The notes beneath the pieces were generated by a model, which saw only the letters and a program-made list of their open reading frames with translations, searched no databases and was not told the DNA's origin. From contig NZ_BMUC01000011.1 of assembly GCF_014649995.1 (NCBI RefSeq), positions 62,001 to 126,000 of the forward strand: 64,000 nucleotides of DNA, given 5' to 3'. Below, piece after piece: positions 34,397 through 42,839 of this stretch; position 1 is the first letter of the stretch, and each line of letters starts with the position of its first letter. This DNA comes from Streptomyces griseoflavus (lineage in GTDB: Bacteria; Actinomycetota; Actinomycetes; Streptomycetales; Streptomycetaceae). The translations under genes and the position numbers were made by a program.

Positions 34397-36497
34397 CCGG
34401 CCGGGCGAGTCCGGCGAGTACCTTGTCCGGCGTCAGCGGGAGCTCCCGGAAGCGGACCCCGGTGGCGTGGTGGACGGCGTTGCCGATCGCGGCGGCGCTG
34501 CCCACGTTGCCGATCTCGCCGATCCCCTTGCTGCCCATCGGGTTGAGGTGGGCGTCCTCCTCGTCGATCCAGTGCGCCTCGATCGCGGGGACGTCGGCGT
34601 GCGCGGGCACGTGGTACGACGCCAGGTCGGCCTCCGTGAAGTCGCCGAACGCGGCGTCCATCGTGCTGCCCTCGGTGAGCGCCATGCCGAGCCCCATCGT
34701 CATGCCCCCGATGAACTGGGACCGTGCGGTACGGGCGTTGAGGATCCGCCCGGCGGCGAAGACCCCGAGCATCCGGCGCACCCGGACCTCGCCGGTGACG
34801 GTGTCGACGGCGACCTCGGCGAAATGCGCGCCGAAGGCGTGGCGCGCGTAAGGGCTGTCGGCGTCGGCCAGACCGGCCGTGTCGGCGTGTGCGGTGATGC
34901 CCTCGTCCGGCAACGGGCCGGTACGGGAGCCCAGTTGGTCCGCCAGCTCCGTGCAGGCCCGGTGGACGGACCAGCCCCACGAGGCCGTTCCGGAGGACCC
35001 TCCGGCGAGCGGGGCGGACGGCAGGTCGCTGTCACCGATCTCGCTGCGCACCCGTTCCAGGGGCACGCCGAGGGCGTCCGCGGCCACCTGGGCGAGCACC
35101 GTGCGGGCCCCGGTGCCGATGTCGGTGGCGTTGACCCGCACGACGAACGACCCGTCCGGCAGCGCCCGGGCCTCGGCCCTGGACGGGCCGACGAGGACCG
35201 GGTACGTGGCGGCCGCGACGCCCGTGCCGAGGAGCAGGGGCCCTTCGCCGCGGGCGCGGGGGCGGGGATCCCGCCGGTCCCAGCCGAAGCGGCGGGCGCC
35301 CTCGCGCAGGCACTCCGTGAGGTGCCTGCTGCTGAACGGTTTGCCGCTGTCCGGTTCGCGCTCCGGCTCGTTGAGGACACGCAGGTCGACCGGGTCCATG
35401 CCGAGTGCGCCGGCCAGTTCGTCCATCGCGGACTCCAGCGCGTACATGCCGGGCGACTCGCCGGGTGCGCGCATCCAGGAGGGGCTCGGCACGTCGAGGC
35501 GGACCGCGCGGTGGAGCGTACGGCTGGCGGGGGTGGCGTACATGACGCGTGCGGGGACCGCCGCCTGTTCGACGAACTCCTTGATGCGGGAGGTGTGGGT
35601 GACGACCTCATGGGTCAGGGCGGTCAGCCTGCCGCCGGTGTCCGCGGCCAGCCGGAGCCGGTGCAGGGTGGGGGCACGGTGGCCGACGACGGAGGGCAGG
35701 TGACGGCGGGGCAGGGCGACGGTGACCGGCCGGCCGGTCTCACGGGCGGCCATCACGGCGAGGACGACGTCGGGGCGCGGGGTCCCCTTGGAGCCGAAGC
35801 CCCCTCCGACGTGGTCGGCGACGACGGTGACGCGGTCCTCGGGGAGCTCGAACAGCGCGGTGAGCACGGCCCGTACCGCCGTGCCGCCCTGGCTGGAGGT
35901 GTACACGACGAGACGGTCGCCGTCCCAGTGCGCGGTGCTGGTGTGGGGCTCCATGGGGTGGTTGTGCAGCGGCGGCACGTGGTACGAGACGTCCACCCGG
36001 ACCGGCGCGGAGGCGAAGGCTCCGTCGGGGTCCCCCCACTCGCGGCGGGCGGGGAAGCCGGCGTTGGCCTTCTCCGGCTCGTACGCCTCGGGGTGGTCGG
36101 CGGTGAGGCGGACGTCGTGCTCCTCCACGGCGTACTCGACGCGGACGGCCTCGGCTGCCGCGCGGGCCTCTTCGGGGGTGCGGGCCACGACGAGCGCGAC
36201 GGGCCAGCCGCGGTGCGGCACCCCGGGGGTCTGCAGCACGGCCAGTGTGGGGTCGTCCGGTTCGGTGATCCGGGGGGCGTTGTCGTGGGTGAGGACGGCC
36301 AGGGCCCCGGGCAGGTCCAGGGCGGCCTCCGTGTGGACGGCGGTCACCCGGCCGCGGGCGACGCCCGCCGGGACGGGCCAGGCGTGGACGCGGCCCGGCA
36401 GCGGGTGCTCGGCGGCGTAGCGGGCGCCGCCGGTGACCTTCTGGCGTCCCTCACGGCGTTCGGCCGGAACTCCCAGAGCGCTGCCGGTGCCGGTCAT
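34374..36497 (-). CDS. Molybdenum-binding subunit of a PaoABC-like aldehyde/xanthine dehydrogenase-family enzyme
   Basis: 707 residues. Family marks: N-terminal a/b hammerhead region ([11 protein letters not shown]), cofactor-binding [17 protein letters not shown], and the near-terminal [10 protein letters not shown], whose Glu acts as general base in this family. It oxidises an aldehyde or N-heterocycle at a molybdenum-cytosine-type cofactor and sends electrons to the Fe-S and FAD subunits. No Tat signal is visible, so a cytosolic complex is likely. It overlaps the FAD gene by four bases (ATGA). Confidence 0.92.
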   Translation of the reverse strand: MTGTGSALGVPAERREGRQKVTGGARYAAEHPLPGRVHAWPVPAGVARGRVTAVHTEAALDLPGALAVLTHDNAPRITEPDDPTLAVLQTPGVPHRGWPVALVVARTPEEARAAAEAVRVEYAVEEHDVRLTADHPEAYEPEKANAGFPARREWGDPDGAFASAPVRVDVSYHVPPLHNHPMEPHTSTAHWDGDRLVVYTSSQGGTAVRAVLTALFELPEDRVTVVADHVGGGFGSKGTPRPDVVLAVMAARETGRPVTVALPRRHLPSVVGHRAPTLHRLRLAADTGGRLTALTHEVVTHTSRIKEFVEQAAVPARVMYATPASRTLHRAVRLDVPSPSWMRAPGESPGMYALESAMDELAGALGMDPVDLRVLNEPEREPDSGKPFSSRHLTECLREGARRFGWDRRDPRPRARGEGPLLLGTGVAAATYPVLVGPSRAEARALPDGSFVVRVNATDIGTGARTVLAQVAADALGVPLERVRSEIGDSDLPSAPLAGGSSGTASWGWSVHRACTELADQLGSRTGPLPDEGITAHADTAGLADADSPYARHAFGAHFAEVAVDTVTGEVRVRRMLGVFAAGRILNARTARSQFIGGMTMGLGMALTEGSTMDAAFGDFTEADLASYHVPAHADVPAIEAHWIDEEDAHLNPMGSKGIGEIGNVGSAAAIGNAVHHATGVRFRELPLTPDKVLAGLARPVTSGRGG

Positions 36498-37513
36498 GAG
36501 TCCTCCTCGGTGGTCCCGGTCCGGTTCCGGGCGGTGGCGAGCCGGGTCAGGACGTCCACGGCGAGATTGCGGGCGAGGGGCACCTTGTAGCCGTTGTCCC
36601 GCAGCGGCCGTGCCGCCTCGAGTTCCCTCTCCACGGCCCGGGCGAAGGCGTCCTCGGTCGCCGGGCCCCCGCGCAGGGCCGCCTCGGCGCGTTCGGCCCG
36701 CCACGGCTTGTGGGCCAGCGCGCCGAAGGCGAGCCCGACGTGGACGACGGTGCCGTCCTCGGACGTCCTGAGGACGGCGGCCACCGAGGCGAGTGCGAAC
36801 GCGTACGAGGCGCGGTCGCGGGCCTTGCGGTAGGCGGAGGGCAGCGAGGCCGTGGCGGCCGGCAGCACCACGCCGGTGACCAGTTCGCCGGGGCGGATCT
36901 CGGTGTCCCGCTCCGGGTGGTCGCCGGGCAGCCGGTGGAAGCGGTCCGCCGGGAGGTCGCGGGTGGTCCGGCCGTCGTCGAGTTCCACGCGGGCGTCCAG
37001 GGCTGCCAGGGCGACGGCCATGTCCGAGGGGTGGGTGGCGACGCACTGCTCGGAGTGGCCGAGCACCGCGTGGTCGCGGTGCGTTCCCTCCCGGGCGGCG
37101 CAGCCGGTCCCCGGGGTGCGCTTGTTGCACGGTTTGGACAGGTCCTGGAAGTGCGGGCAGCGGGTGCGCTGGAGCAGGTTGCCGCCGGTGGTGGCGGCGT
37201 TGCGCAGCTGTCCGGAGGCACCCGCGAGGAGCGCCTGGGACAGCACGGGATAGCGGTCGCGGACCAGGGGGTGGGCGGCGAGGTCGCTGTTGCGGACGGT
37301 GGCGCCCACGCGTACGGAGCCGTCGGGCAGTTCCTCCACCGTGTCCAGCGGAAGACGGCTGACGTCGACGAGGAGTCCGGGGCGTTCCACGCCGAGTTTC
37401 ATCAGGTCGACCAGATTGGTGCCGCCGCCCAGACAGCGGGCACCGGGGTGCTCGGCGAGCGCCTCGGCCGCTTCCCGTACGGTGCCGGCCCGCAGGTATC
37501 CGAAGGGCTTCAC
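36494..37513 (-). CDS. FAD-binding subunit, PaoB-like, with an extra Fe-S cysteine cluster
   Basis: 339 residues. FAD-binding loops ARCLGGGTNLVDLMKLG and ASGQLRNAATTGGNLLQ are present. Immediately after, RTRCPHFQDLSKPCNKRTPG-TGCAA supplies closely spaced cysteines that match the [4Fe-4S] insert of E. coli PaoB and are missing in plain xanthine dehydrogenase FAD subunits. That points to a PaoABC-type aldehyde oxidoreductase. GTG start directly abutting the stop of the 2Fe-2S gene. Confidence 0.92.
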   Translation of the reverse strand: MKPFGYLRAGTVREAAEALAEHPGARCLGGGTNLVDLMKLGVERPGLLVDVSRLPLDTVEELPDGSVRVGATVRNSDLAAHPLVRDRYPVLSQALLAGASGQLRNAATTGGNLLQRTRCPHFQDLSKPCNKRTPGTGCAAREGTHRDHAVLGHSEQCVATHPSDMAVALAALDARVELDDGRTTRDLPADRFHRLPGDHPERDTEIRPGELVTGVVLPAATASLPSAYRKARDRASYAFALASVAAVLRTSEDGTVVHVGLAFGALAHKPWRAERAEAALRGGPATEDAFARAVERELEAARPLRDNGYKVPLARNLAVDVLTRLATARNRTGTTEEDS

Positions 37514-38065
37514 TCAGATCACGTCCTCGACGGCTTCGACGATGCGCGGGTAGGCGCCGCAGCGGCACAGGTTGCCGCTGAGCCGCTCCCGGATCTCGGC
37601 GGCGTCCAGCGCGACGGGCCGCCCCGGGGCGGTGGCGGGGTCGGTGACGTGGGAGGGGTGACCGGCCTCGGCCTCGGCGAGCACGCCGACGGCCGAGCAG
37701 ATCTGGCCCGGGGTGCAGTATCCGCACTGGAAGGCGTCGCGGTCCAGAAACGCCCGCTGCAGCGGGTGCGGCTCCCCGGCGCCGTCGGTGAGGCCTTCGA
37801 CCGTGATGACCTCGCAGCCGTCCAGGGTGACCGCGAGGAGCAGGCAGCTGTTGACGCGGCGGCCGTCGACCAGGGCGGTGCAGGCGCCGCACTGGCCGTG
37901 GTCGCAGCCCTTCTTGGAGCCGGTGAGGCCGAGGTCCTCGCGCAGGACGTCGAGCAGGACCCGCCTGTGGTCGAGGTGGAGCGTGTGCGGCGTCCCGTTC
38001 ACCGTCAGCGTCACCTCGGAGTGGTGTCCGGTGGCCCGGGTGCCGTCGTCGTGTGCCGCGCCCAT
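37514..38065 (-). CDS. [2Fe-2S] subunit of the PaoABC-like enzyme
   Basis: 183 residues carrying two [2Fe-2S] clusters: a plant-ferredoxin type (CDHGQCGACTALVDG with a later Cys in VNSCLL) and an alpha-helical type (CGYCTPGQ paired with NLCRCGAYPRI). It passes electrons from the molybdenum centre to FAD. PaoA homologues in enterobacteria have a Tat signal; this one starts MGAAHDDGTRATGH without one. First of the three coupled subunit genes, 22 bases after the SRPBCC gene. Confidence 0.93.
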   Translation of the reverse strand: MGAAHDDGTRATGHHSEVTLTVNGTPHTLHLDHRRVLLDVLREDLGLTGSKKGCDHGQCGACTALVDGRRVNSCLLLAVTLDGCEVITVEGLTDGAGEPHPLQRAFLDRDAFQCGYCTPGQICSAVGVLAEAEAGHPSHVTDPATAPGRPVALDAAEIRERLSGNLCRCGAYPRIVEAVEDVI

Positions 38066-38087
38066 GTCGGGATGCCGTTCCACGGGG

Positions 38088-38501
38088 TCAGCCGGCCGCG
38101 GTGTCGAAGCGCAGCCGTACCTGGTCCTCGAGGCGTCGCAGGCTCGATTCCAGGGCGTCGCCCACCTGCTTCTCGCCGGGGTCGTGGCTGTCGTCGAAGA
38201 AGGAGAGGTGCACCGTGACCTCGCTCGCGCCGCTGCCGATGCCGGCGACCTGGAGCCAGCCGGTGTAGGTGCCCTGGGCGCGCGTGCCCCATTCGAGCCG
38301 CATCTGGTCCCGCCGGGCGCGCAGGAGGGCGGAGGTGTCCTCGTCGGTGCGGTCCTCGTGCACGGTGACGGCGGGCGGGTCCTCCGCGCGGACGTGGAGG
38401 TCCTCGGGCAGCCAGTCACTCATCTGGTCGATGTTCGCCACCTGGTCGAAGACGTGCTCGGGCTGTGCCGGCATCGTCCGTGAACGTTCGTACTCGGTCA
38501 T
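38088..38501 (-). CDS. SRPBCC-family protein
   Basis: 137 residues with the START/Bet v1-type pattern: MPAQPEHVFDQVANIDQMSDWLPEDL at the start, central beta strands ending WGTRAQGTYTGWLQVAG, and a long C-terminal helix (ALESSLRRLEDQVRLRF). Such proteins bind hydrophobic ligands or act as CoxG-like assembly factors for molybdenum enzymes; its position directly upstream of the three PaoABC-like genes, same strand, fits the latter but does not prove it. Confidence 0.8.
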   Translation of the reverse strand: MTEYERSRTMPAQPEHVFDQVANIDQMSDWLPEDLHVRAEDPPAVTVHEDRTDEDTSALLRARRDQMRLEWGTRAQGTYTGWLQVAGIGSGASEVTVHLSFFDDSHDPGEKQVGDALESSLRRLEDQVRLRFDTAAG

Positions 38502-38599
38502 CGCCGGTACCGCCTCTCGGTTCGGGTCGTGCGGCGGACATGTGCCCGGGGCCGTGCCGAGACCATGACGGGCGCGGACGACCCCGGACAGCGGTTGCG

Positions 38600-38794
38600 T
38601 CACTCGTTGTCGAAGACCGCCTTCTGCACCTCGTCGGGGCCCTCGAACCGCTCGCTCCCGCTGTGCGTCAGCTTCTCGACGAGAGTGCTGTCCGCGCCGT
38701 TGTTCCTCGCGAGTTCGACCAGGTCGTCACGGCTCGTGGGATAGGCGGCACCCTTCAGGGCCTTCTGCAGTTCGATCGGGTTGAGCTCGGCCAT
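38600..38794 (-). CDS. DUF2795 small protein
   Basis: 64 residues: NPIELQKALKGAAYPTSRDDLVELARNNGAD followed by a short helix. The DUF2795 repeat (one helix-turn unit with PxxRxxLVExAxxNGA) is common in actinomycete small proteins of unknown role. GGGAGG precedes the ATG at 38794; the longer frame is not needed. Same strand as the SRPBCC gene, 98 bases before it. Confidence 0.85.
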   Translation of the reverse strand: MAELNPIELQKALKGAAYPTSRDDLVELARNNGADSTLVEKLTHSGSERFEGPDEVQKAVFDNE

Positions 38795-38996
38795 GTCGGC
38801 CTCCCTCGGTGGAGCGACGCGGCGGATCCGCGCGAGGACGTGGCGGGTACCCAGGGCACCCACGGGTGATTCGTCCCCGGTACCCGGTGGGGATCCGGGT
38901 ACCGGCGTCGTCCACCCGGGTACGCGTACTCAGGCGCCGGCGGCCGCCGGCCACCAGGCTGAGGGGCGGAACTTCCGTCCGTCGAGAGGCCGTCCC

Positions 38997-39713
38997 GTGC
39001 TCAGCCGTACCGCCGCCGTCCTGCTGCCGTTGTTCGGACGGCTCACCGTCACCCGCGAGGCCCGGGAGCCGTTCGCCGCGGGCAGTGTCTTCGTCGCCAA
39101 CCACGACTCGCTCGCCGACCCGGCGCTGGTGCTGGCCGCCCTGCGCGGTGTCGGGGTGACCCCGGTCGTCATGGCCGCGGCCGGGCTGTGGCGCGTGCCG
39201 GTGCTGGGGCGCGCCCTGGCGCAGGGGGGTCACATCCCGGTGCACCGGAGAACCGCCCGCGCGGCCGACGCGCTGGAGGCCGCCGCGCGGGCGGTGCGGT
39301 CGGGGCGCCATGTGCTGATCTACGCGGAAGGAGGGCTGCCGCCGCGCGAGGACGCGGCGTGCGCCGCGCCCCGGCCCTTCCGCACCGGTCTGGCGCGGCT
39401 GGCGGCCGCCACCGGCGCGCAGGTCGTGCCCGTGGGGCAGGCGGGGGCCCGGCGGCTCGCCTCCGGACCGGCCGTGAAGCAGCTGGCGGGTGTGCTGACC
39501 GCCCCGGTGCGCCGGCCGCGGTTCCACGTCCACATCGGCCGGCCCGTGCGCCTGCCCTCCGGGACGGCGGCCGGCACGGCGGTGGCCCGTCGGGCGGTCG
39601 GTGACGCCTGGCGGCAGGCCGCCCGCGCGGTGGGCGAGCCGGCCGCCGGCCGTGCGTCACACGGTCACGCGTCGCCCCCCTCGGGGTCGGTGCGGTCGGC
39701 CAGCCGCTCGTAG
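38997..39713 (+). CDS. Lysophospholipid acyltransferase (PlsC-like)
   Basis: 238 residues from a GTG with GAGAGG upstream. The acyltransferase HX4D motif is NHDSLAD; the second conserved block is an IYAEGGLPPRED segment in the place of the usual FPEGTRS. It should transfer an acyl chain to a lysophospholipid or similar acceptor at the inner membrane. It lacks the charged residues of classical PlsC in block three, so substrate is open. Its last 49 bases overlap the convergent next gene. Confidence 0.8.
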   Translation: MLSRTAAVLLPLFGRLTVTREAREPFAAGSVFVANHDSLADPALVLAALRGVGVTPVVMAAAGLWRVPVLGRALAQGGHIPVHRRTARAADALEAAARAVRSGRHVLIYAEGGLPPREDAACAAPRPFRTGLARLAAATGAQVVPVGQAGARRLASGPAVKQLAGVLTAPVRRPRFHVHIGRPVRLPSGTAAGTAVARRAVGDAWRQAARAVGEPAAGRASHGHASPPSGSVRSASRS

Positions 39714-40111
39714 CGCTGCCGGGCGGCCTGCGGGCTGCGCAGGCCGAGCCCGAAGGCGATCTCCGGCCAGGTCATGCCGCGTCCCCGTGCCATCCGCAGC
39801 AGGCCGGCCTCGAGTTCGTCCATCTCGGCGCGGGCCCTCGGCAGGAGGCTCAGCGCGGCGGTGATGTCCGCACGGTCCACCTCGGGCTCGCCGTCTTCGA
39901 GCAGTGCCGCGCCGCTGAGCAGGAACGCCACCAGCCGGACGGCCTCGTGAGGGCCGAGCACGCCGGGGTGAATCTGGCGACGGCGCTGTCCGTCCGTGGC
40001 CGCGTGCCGTTCGGCGATGCGGAACAGGGAGGCGTGCACGCGTCGCACGCGGGCGGCCTCGGAGCTCGGCGGGGTGAAGGCGTCGGCGGGCTGTCCGGGT
40101 GTCGTGGGCAT
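39665..40111 (-). CDS. Putative DNA-binding/regulatory protein with C-terminal helix-turn-helix
   Basis: 148 residues. Helical throughout; the end GRGMTWPEIAFGLGLRSPQAARQRYERL reads as a helix-turn-helix, and the protein is rich in Arg and Glu. Middle region AVRLVAFLLSGAALLEDGE is a hydrophobic helix pair. Similar proteins in Streptomyces are annotated only as hypothetical or DNA-binding. Start at the ATG at 40111 with a weak or absent ribosome site; leaderless translation is possible. Confidence 0.7.
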   Translation of the reverse strand: MPTTPGQPADAFTPPSSEAARVRRVHASLFRIAERHAATDGQRRRQIHPGVLGPHEAVRLVAFLLSGAALLEDGEPEVDRADITAALSLLPRARAEMDELEAGLLRMARGRGMTWPEIAFGLGLRSPQAARQRYERLADRTDPEGGDA

Positions 40112-40392
40112 GGGACGAGCATCCGCTGTGAACACTTCGTTGTCAACGGATTGAACTCCACGAATCGAACCCCCGCCTAGCCGGTGAGTTCCGGCGGTGC
40201 CGTCCACCGACGCGAGACGTGCGGCCGGGGAACGCGACGGCGCCGAGCAGGGCACCACCATGCTCCTCGACGGCCTGGCCGTCCCCCTGGCCGGCGGCAC
40301 ACGGGACCGAGCGGCTTCGCGTGGTCCGACCCGCCCGCCGGTGCGAGGCTGGGGTGGACAGGTTCCGAGGACGAGCACCTGGAGGGAGACCG

Positions 40393-41870
40393 ATGGGACG
40401 CGACGTCCCGGCGCTCACCTTCACCCGCGAGGACCGCCGCCGTTACCGGATCAAGATGCAGGAGTGCCTCGACGCGCTGGCGCAGATGCTGCGCGAGTCG
40501 CGCTTCGAGGCGGAGCGGCCGCAGGTGGGGCTGGAGATCGAGCTGAACCTGGTGGACGACCGGGCCGAGCCCGCGATGCGCAACACCGACGTGCTGGAGG
40601 CGATCGCGGACCCGGCCTGGGACACGGAACTGGGCCGGTTCAACCTCGAGATCAACATCGCGCCCGGCGGCTCACGGCGGGCGGACCCGACGCCTGGGAG
40701 TCCGAGATCCGGGCGGCGCTGAACCACGCGGAGCAGCGCGCCAGGTCCGTCGGCGCGCATCTGATCATGACGGGCATCCTGCCCACCCTGCGGCAGGAGG
40801 ACGTCGGCGAGGGCGCGTTGTCGGAGAACCCGCGCTACCGGCTGCTCAACGACCAGATCTTCGCGGCGCGCGGGGAGGACCTGCACATCGAGGTCACCGG
40901 GATCGACCGGCTGCGCGCCTACGCGGACACGATCACCCCGGAGGCCGCGTGCACCAGCACGCAGTTCCACCTCCAGGTCGCCCCGGAGCAGTTCGCGGAC
41001 TACTGGAACGCGGCGCAGGCGATCGCCGGGGTGCAGGTCGCGCTCGCGGCCAACTCGCCCTTCCTGTTCGGCAAGGAACTGTGGCACGAGACGCGCGTCC
41101 CGCTGTTCGAGCAGGCCACCGACACCCGCCCGCAGGAGATCAAGGCGCAGGGGGTGCGGCCCCGGGTGTGGTTCGGGGAACGCTGGATCACCAGCGTGTT
41201 CGACCTCTTCGAGGAGAACCTGCGCTACTTCCCGGCCCTGCTCCCGCTGTGCGACGACCAGGACCCCGCGGAGACCCTGAAGCGGGGCGACATCCCCGAC
41301 CTCGGCGAGCTGACGCTGCACAACGGCACCATCTACCGCTGGAACCGTCCGGTGTACGCCGTCTCCCGCGACAAGCCCCATGTGCGGGTGGAGAACAGGG
41401 TGCTGCCGGCCGGGCCGACCGTCGCGGACACGCTCGCCAACGGGGCGTTCTACTACGGGCTCACCCGCGCCCTGGTGGAGGAGGACCGGCCGGTGTGGTC
41501 ACGGATGTCCTTCGCGGCCGCCGAGGACAACCTCCGGACGGCGGCACGCCACGGCATCGACGCCCGGCTGTACTGGCCCGGGACGGGCGAGGTGCCGGCG
41601 TCCGAACTCGTGCTGCGCCGGCTGCTGCCGCTGGCGCACCGCGGTCTGGAGCGCTCCGGCATGGACGACGCCTGGCGGGAGCCGCTGCTGGGCATCATCG
41701 AACAGCGGTGCGTCGTGGGCCGCAACGGGGCGGTGTGGCAGAAGGAGATGTTCCACCACATCGACGCCACCGCGCACTGCGGCCGTCATGAGGCGCTGCG
41801 GCGGATGACGCAGCAGTACATCGACTACATGCACCTCAACGCCCCGGTGCACACCTGGCCCGTGGAGTGA
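40393..41870 (+). pseudogene. Glutamate-cysteine ligase family (GCS2-like) gene, interrupted by a one-base frameshift
   Basis: The gene begins at ATG 40393 after GGAGGGAG and reads as a normal family member (FTREDRRRYRIKMQECLDALAQML, GLEIELNLVD) to NLEINIAP, then runs into a stop at 40720. The rest continues in the -1 frame from RRLTAGGPDAWESEIRAAL to the end at 41870 with no gaps. One missing C in the short run at 40662-40665 explains it: adding a C gives NIAPRRLTAGG. The joined product would be about 492 residues, the family length. GCS2-type proteins join glutamate to an amine with ATP; this actinobacterial branch is uncharacterised. Either a real null mutation or a sequencing error. Confidence 0.85.
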
Positions 41871-41878
41871 GGCGGGCA

Positions 41879-41911
41879 CCGTGCGGAGCCCCGTCGGGGT
41901 GCTCCGCACGG
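41879..41911. terminator. Strong bidirectional hairpin between convergent genes
   Basis: CCGTGCGGAGC at 41879-41889 pairs perfectly with GCTCCGCACGG at 41901-41911, and an inner CCC/GGGG can extend it past a one-base bulge. It lies eight bases after the GCS2-like stop codon and 13 bases past the stop of the opposing gene, so it can end both transcripts. Confidence 0.75.
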
Positions 41912-41924
41912 GCCGGGCGGTGCG

Positions 41925-42311
41925 TCAGCCCGGCCGGCGTCCGGTGTCGGAGTCGCCGGGGTCGACGCCGGTGAAGGCGGATTCGTCCTTCGTGCCGCTC
42001 GGGCGCCCGGAACGGCCCCGGCGTCCCGTGCTCCGCCTGCCCTCCTCGCCCTGGTCCGCGTGCTCCTCGCCCCGCTTGGCGTCACTGCGCGCGACATCAC
42101 CCGGGACCGGCGTGCGCTCCTCCCGGGCGCGCTTGCGGCCCGCTCCGCGCGAGGGCGCGTGTTCCTCCGCGTGGAAGGACCGGCGGGCGCTGGGGTTCTC
42201 CTCCTGCCGTGTCTCGTCGACGTCGGGTGACCAGGCATGGTGTTCGGTCCCCTGGTGGCGACCGGGCCCGCGACCCCGTGACGGTTGCGACGGCTTGCGT
42301 TCCTCGGGCAT
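41925..42311 (-). CDS. Small hydrophilic basic protein of unknown function
   Basis: 128 residues, strongly charged, no hydrophobic core (MPEERKPSQPSRGRGPGRHQG, then alternating Arg/Glu/Ser stretches). It is probably disordered. The strand is supported by the hairpin just beyond its stop and by an AGGTGGG ahead of the ATG at 42311, but composition alone does not rule out a chance frame. No family recognised. Confidence 0.55.
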   Translation of the reverse strand: MPEERKPSQPSRGRGPGRHQGTEHHAWSPDVDETRQEENPSARRSFHAEEHAPSRGAGRKRAREERTPVPGDVARSDAKRGEEHADQGEEGRRSTGRRGRSGRPSGTKDESAFTGVDPGDSDTGRRPG

Positions 42312-42839
42312 GTGTCGGCCCACCTGTCCGCTCTCGTAGGGGCACGTTCCTCAGCGCCCCGGCAGTAAAAGCCTCCCACTCATCCCTTACCGGGCATATC
42401 GGATGATTCCGCGGCCGGGTCGCCTCCCGCCGACGACCGCGGCACCCCGAAAGGACCGTCGCCGTGCGCCTCCCGCTCTCCCGCGGCCCACCGCGGCCGT
42501 GCCTCGGTGGGCCGCACACCGCCGGTTCCCGGCCCGGCGTCCGGCGTCACCCGGCCGGCCCAGCCCCGGGCGGATTTCCTCCGCGGCGCGTGCGCGGCCG
42601 GTGGCGGAGGAGGCCGGAGGGCGGCGCGGGGAGGCCGTCACACCCCTGGCGGCGGTACGCGCGCGGCAACGCGCACACGCGCGGAGGATCTTCTTCGACC
42701 CCACCGCGCCGTACCACGGGGGCGTTCGTCCGCGGGGAAGCAACCACCGGCGGTCCCGCCTGCGGTTCCTCCCGGTGTGGCCGACTCTTGACACGGACCG
42801 AGACATCGACATTGCCGCATTCCTCCCCAGGAGGTCTCG
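42312..42839. other. Upstream region of the hydrogenase operon
   Basis: 528 bases with several open but shadow-like frames and no gene I can support. Near the hydrogenase start there is a candidate promoter (42788-42816). A GGGGC-GTTC-GTCCG element at 42719-42732 resembles the DevR-like boxes but with two mismatches. Confidence 0.6.
42788..42835 (+). promoter_or_regulatory. Candidate promoter and strong ribosome site of hhyS
   Basis: A perfect TTGACA at 42788-42793 is followed 17 bases later by a poor -10 (ATTGCC). AGGAGGT at 42829-42835 then lies five bases ahead of the hhyS ATG. The ribosome site is unusually strong for this window. The -10 is weak, so a different sigma factor or TSS is possible. 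Confidence 0.35.

Noticed and set aside
34398-36590. Plus-strand frame of about 730 codons opposite the molybdenum subunit
   Set aside because: Antisense shadow of a verified oxidoreductase subunit.
40665-40668. Programmed ribosomal frameshift in the GCS2-like gene
   Set aside because: No slippery heptamer of X-XXY-YYZ type and no clear downstream pseudoknot; a plain one-base deletion or sequencing error is simpler.
42719-42732. GGGGC-GTTC-GTCCG as a DevR-like box for the hydrogenase operon
   Set aside because: Two mismatches from the arms seen at narK, nitroreductase and regulator; expected by chance in such G/C-rich DNA. Kept only as a note in the gap entry.
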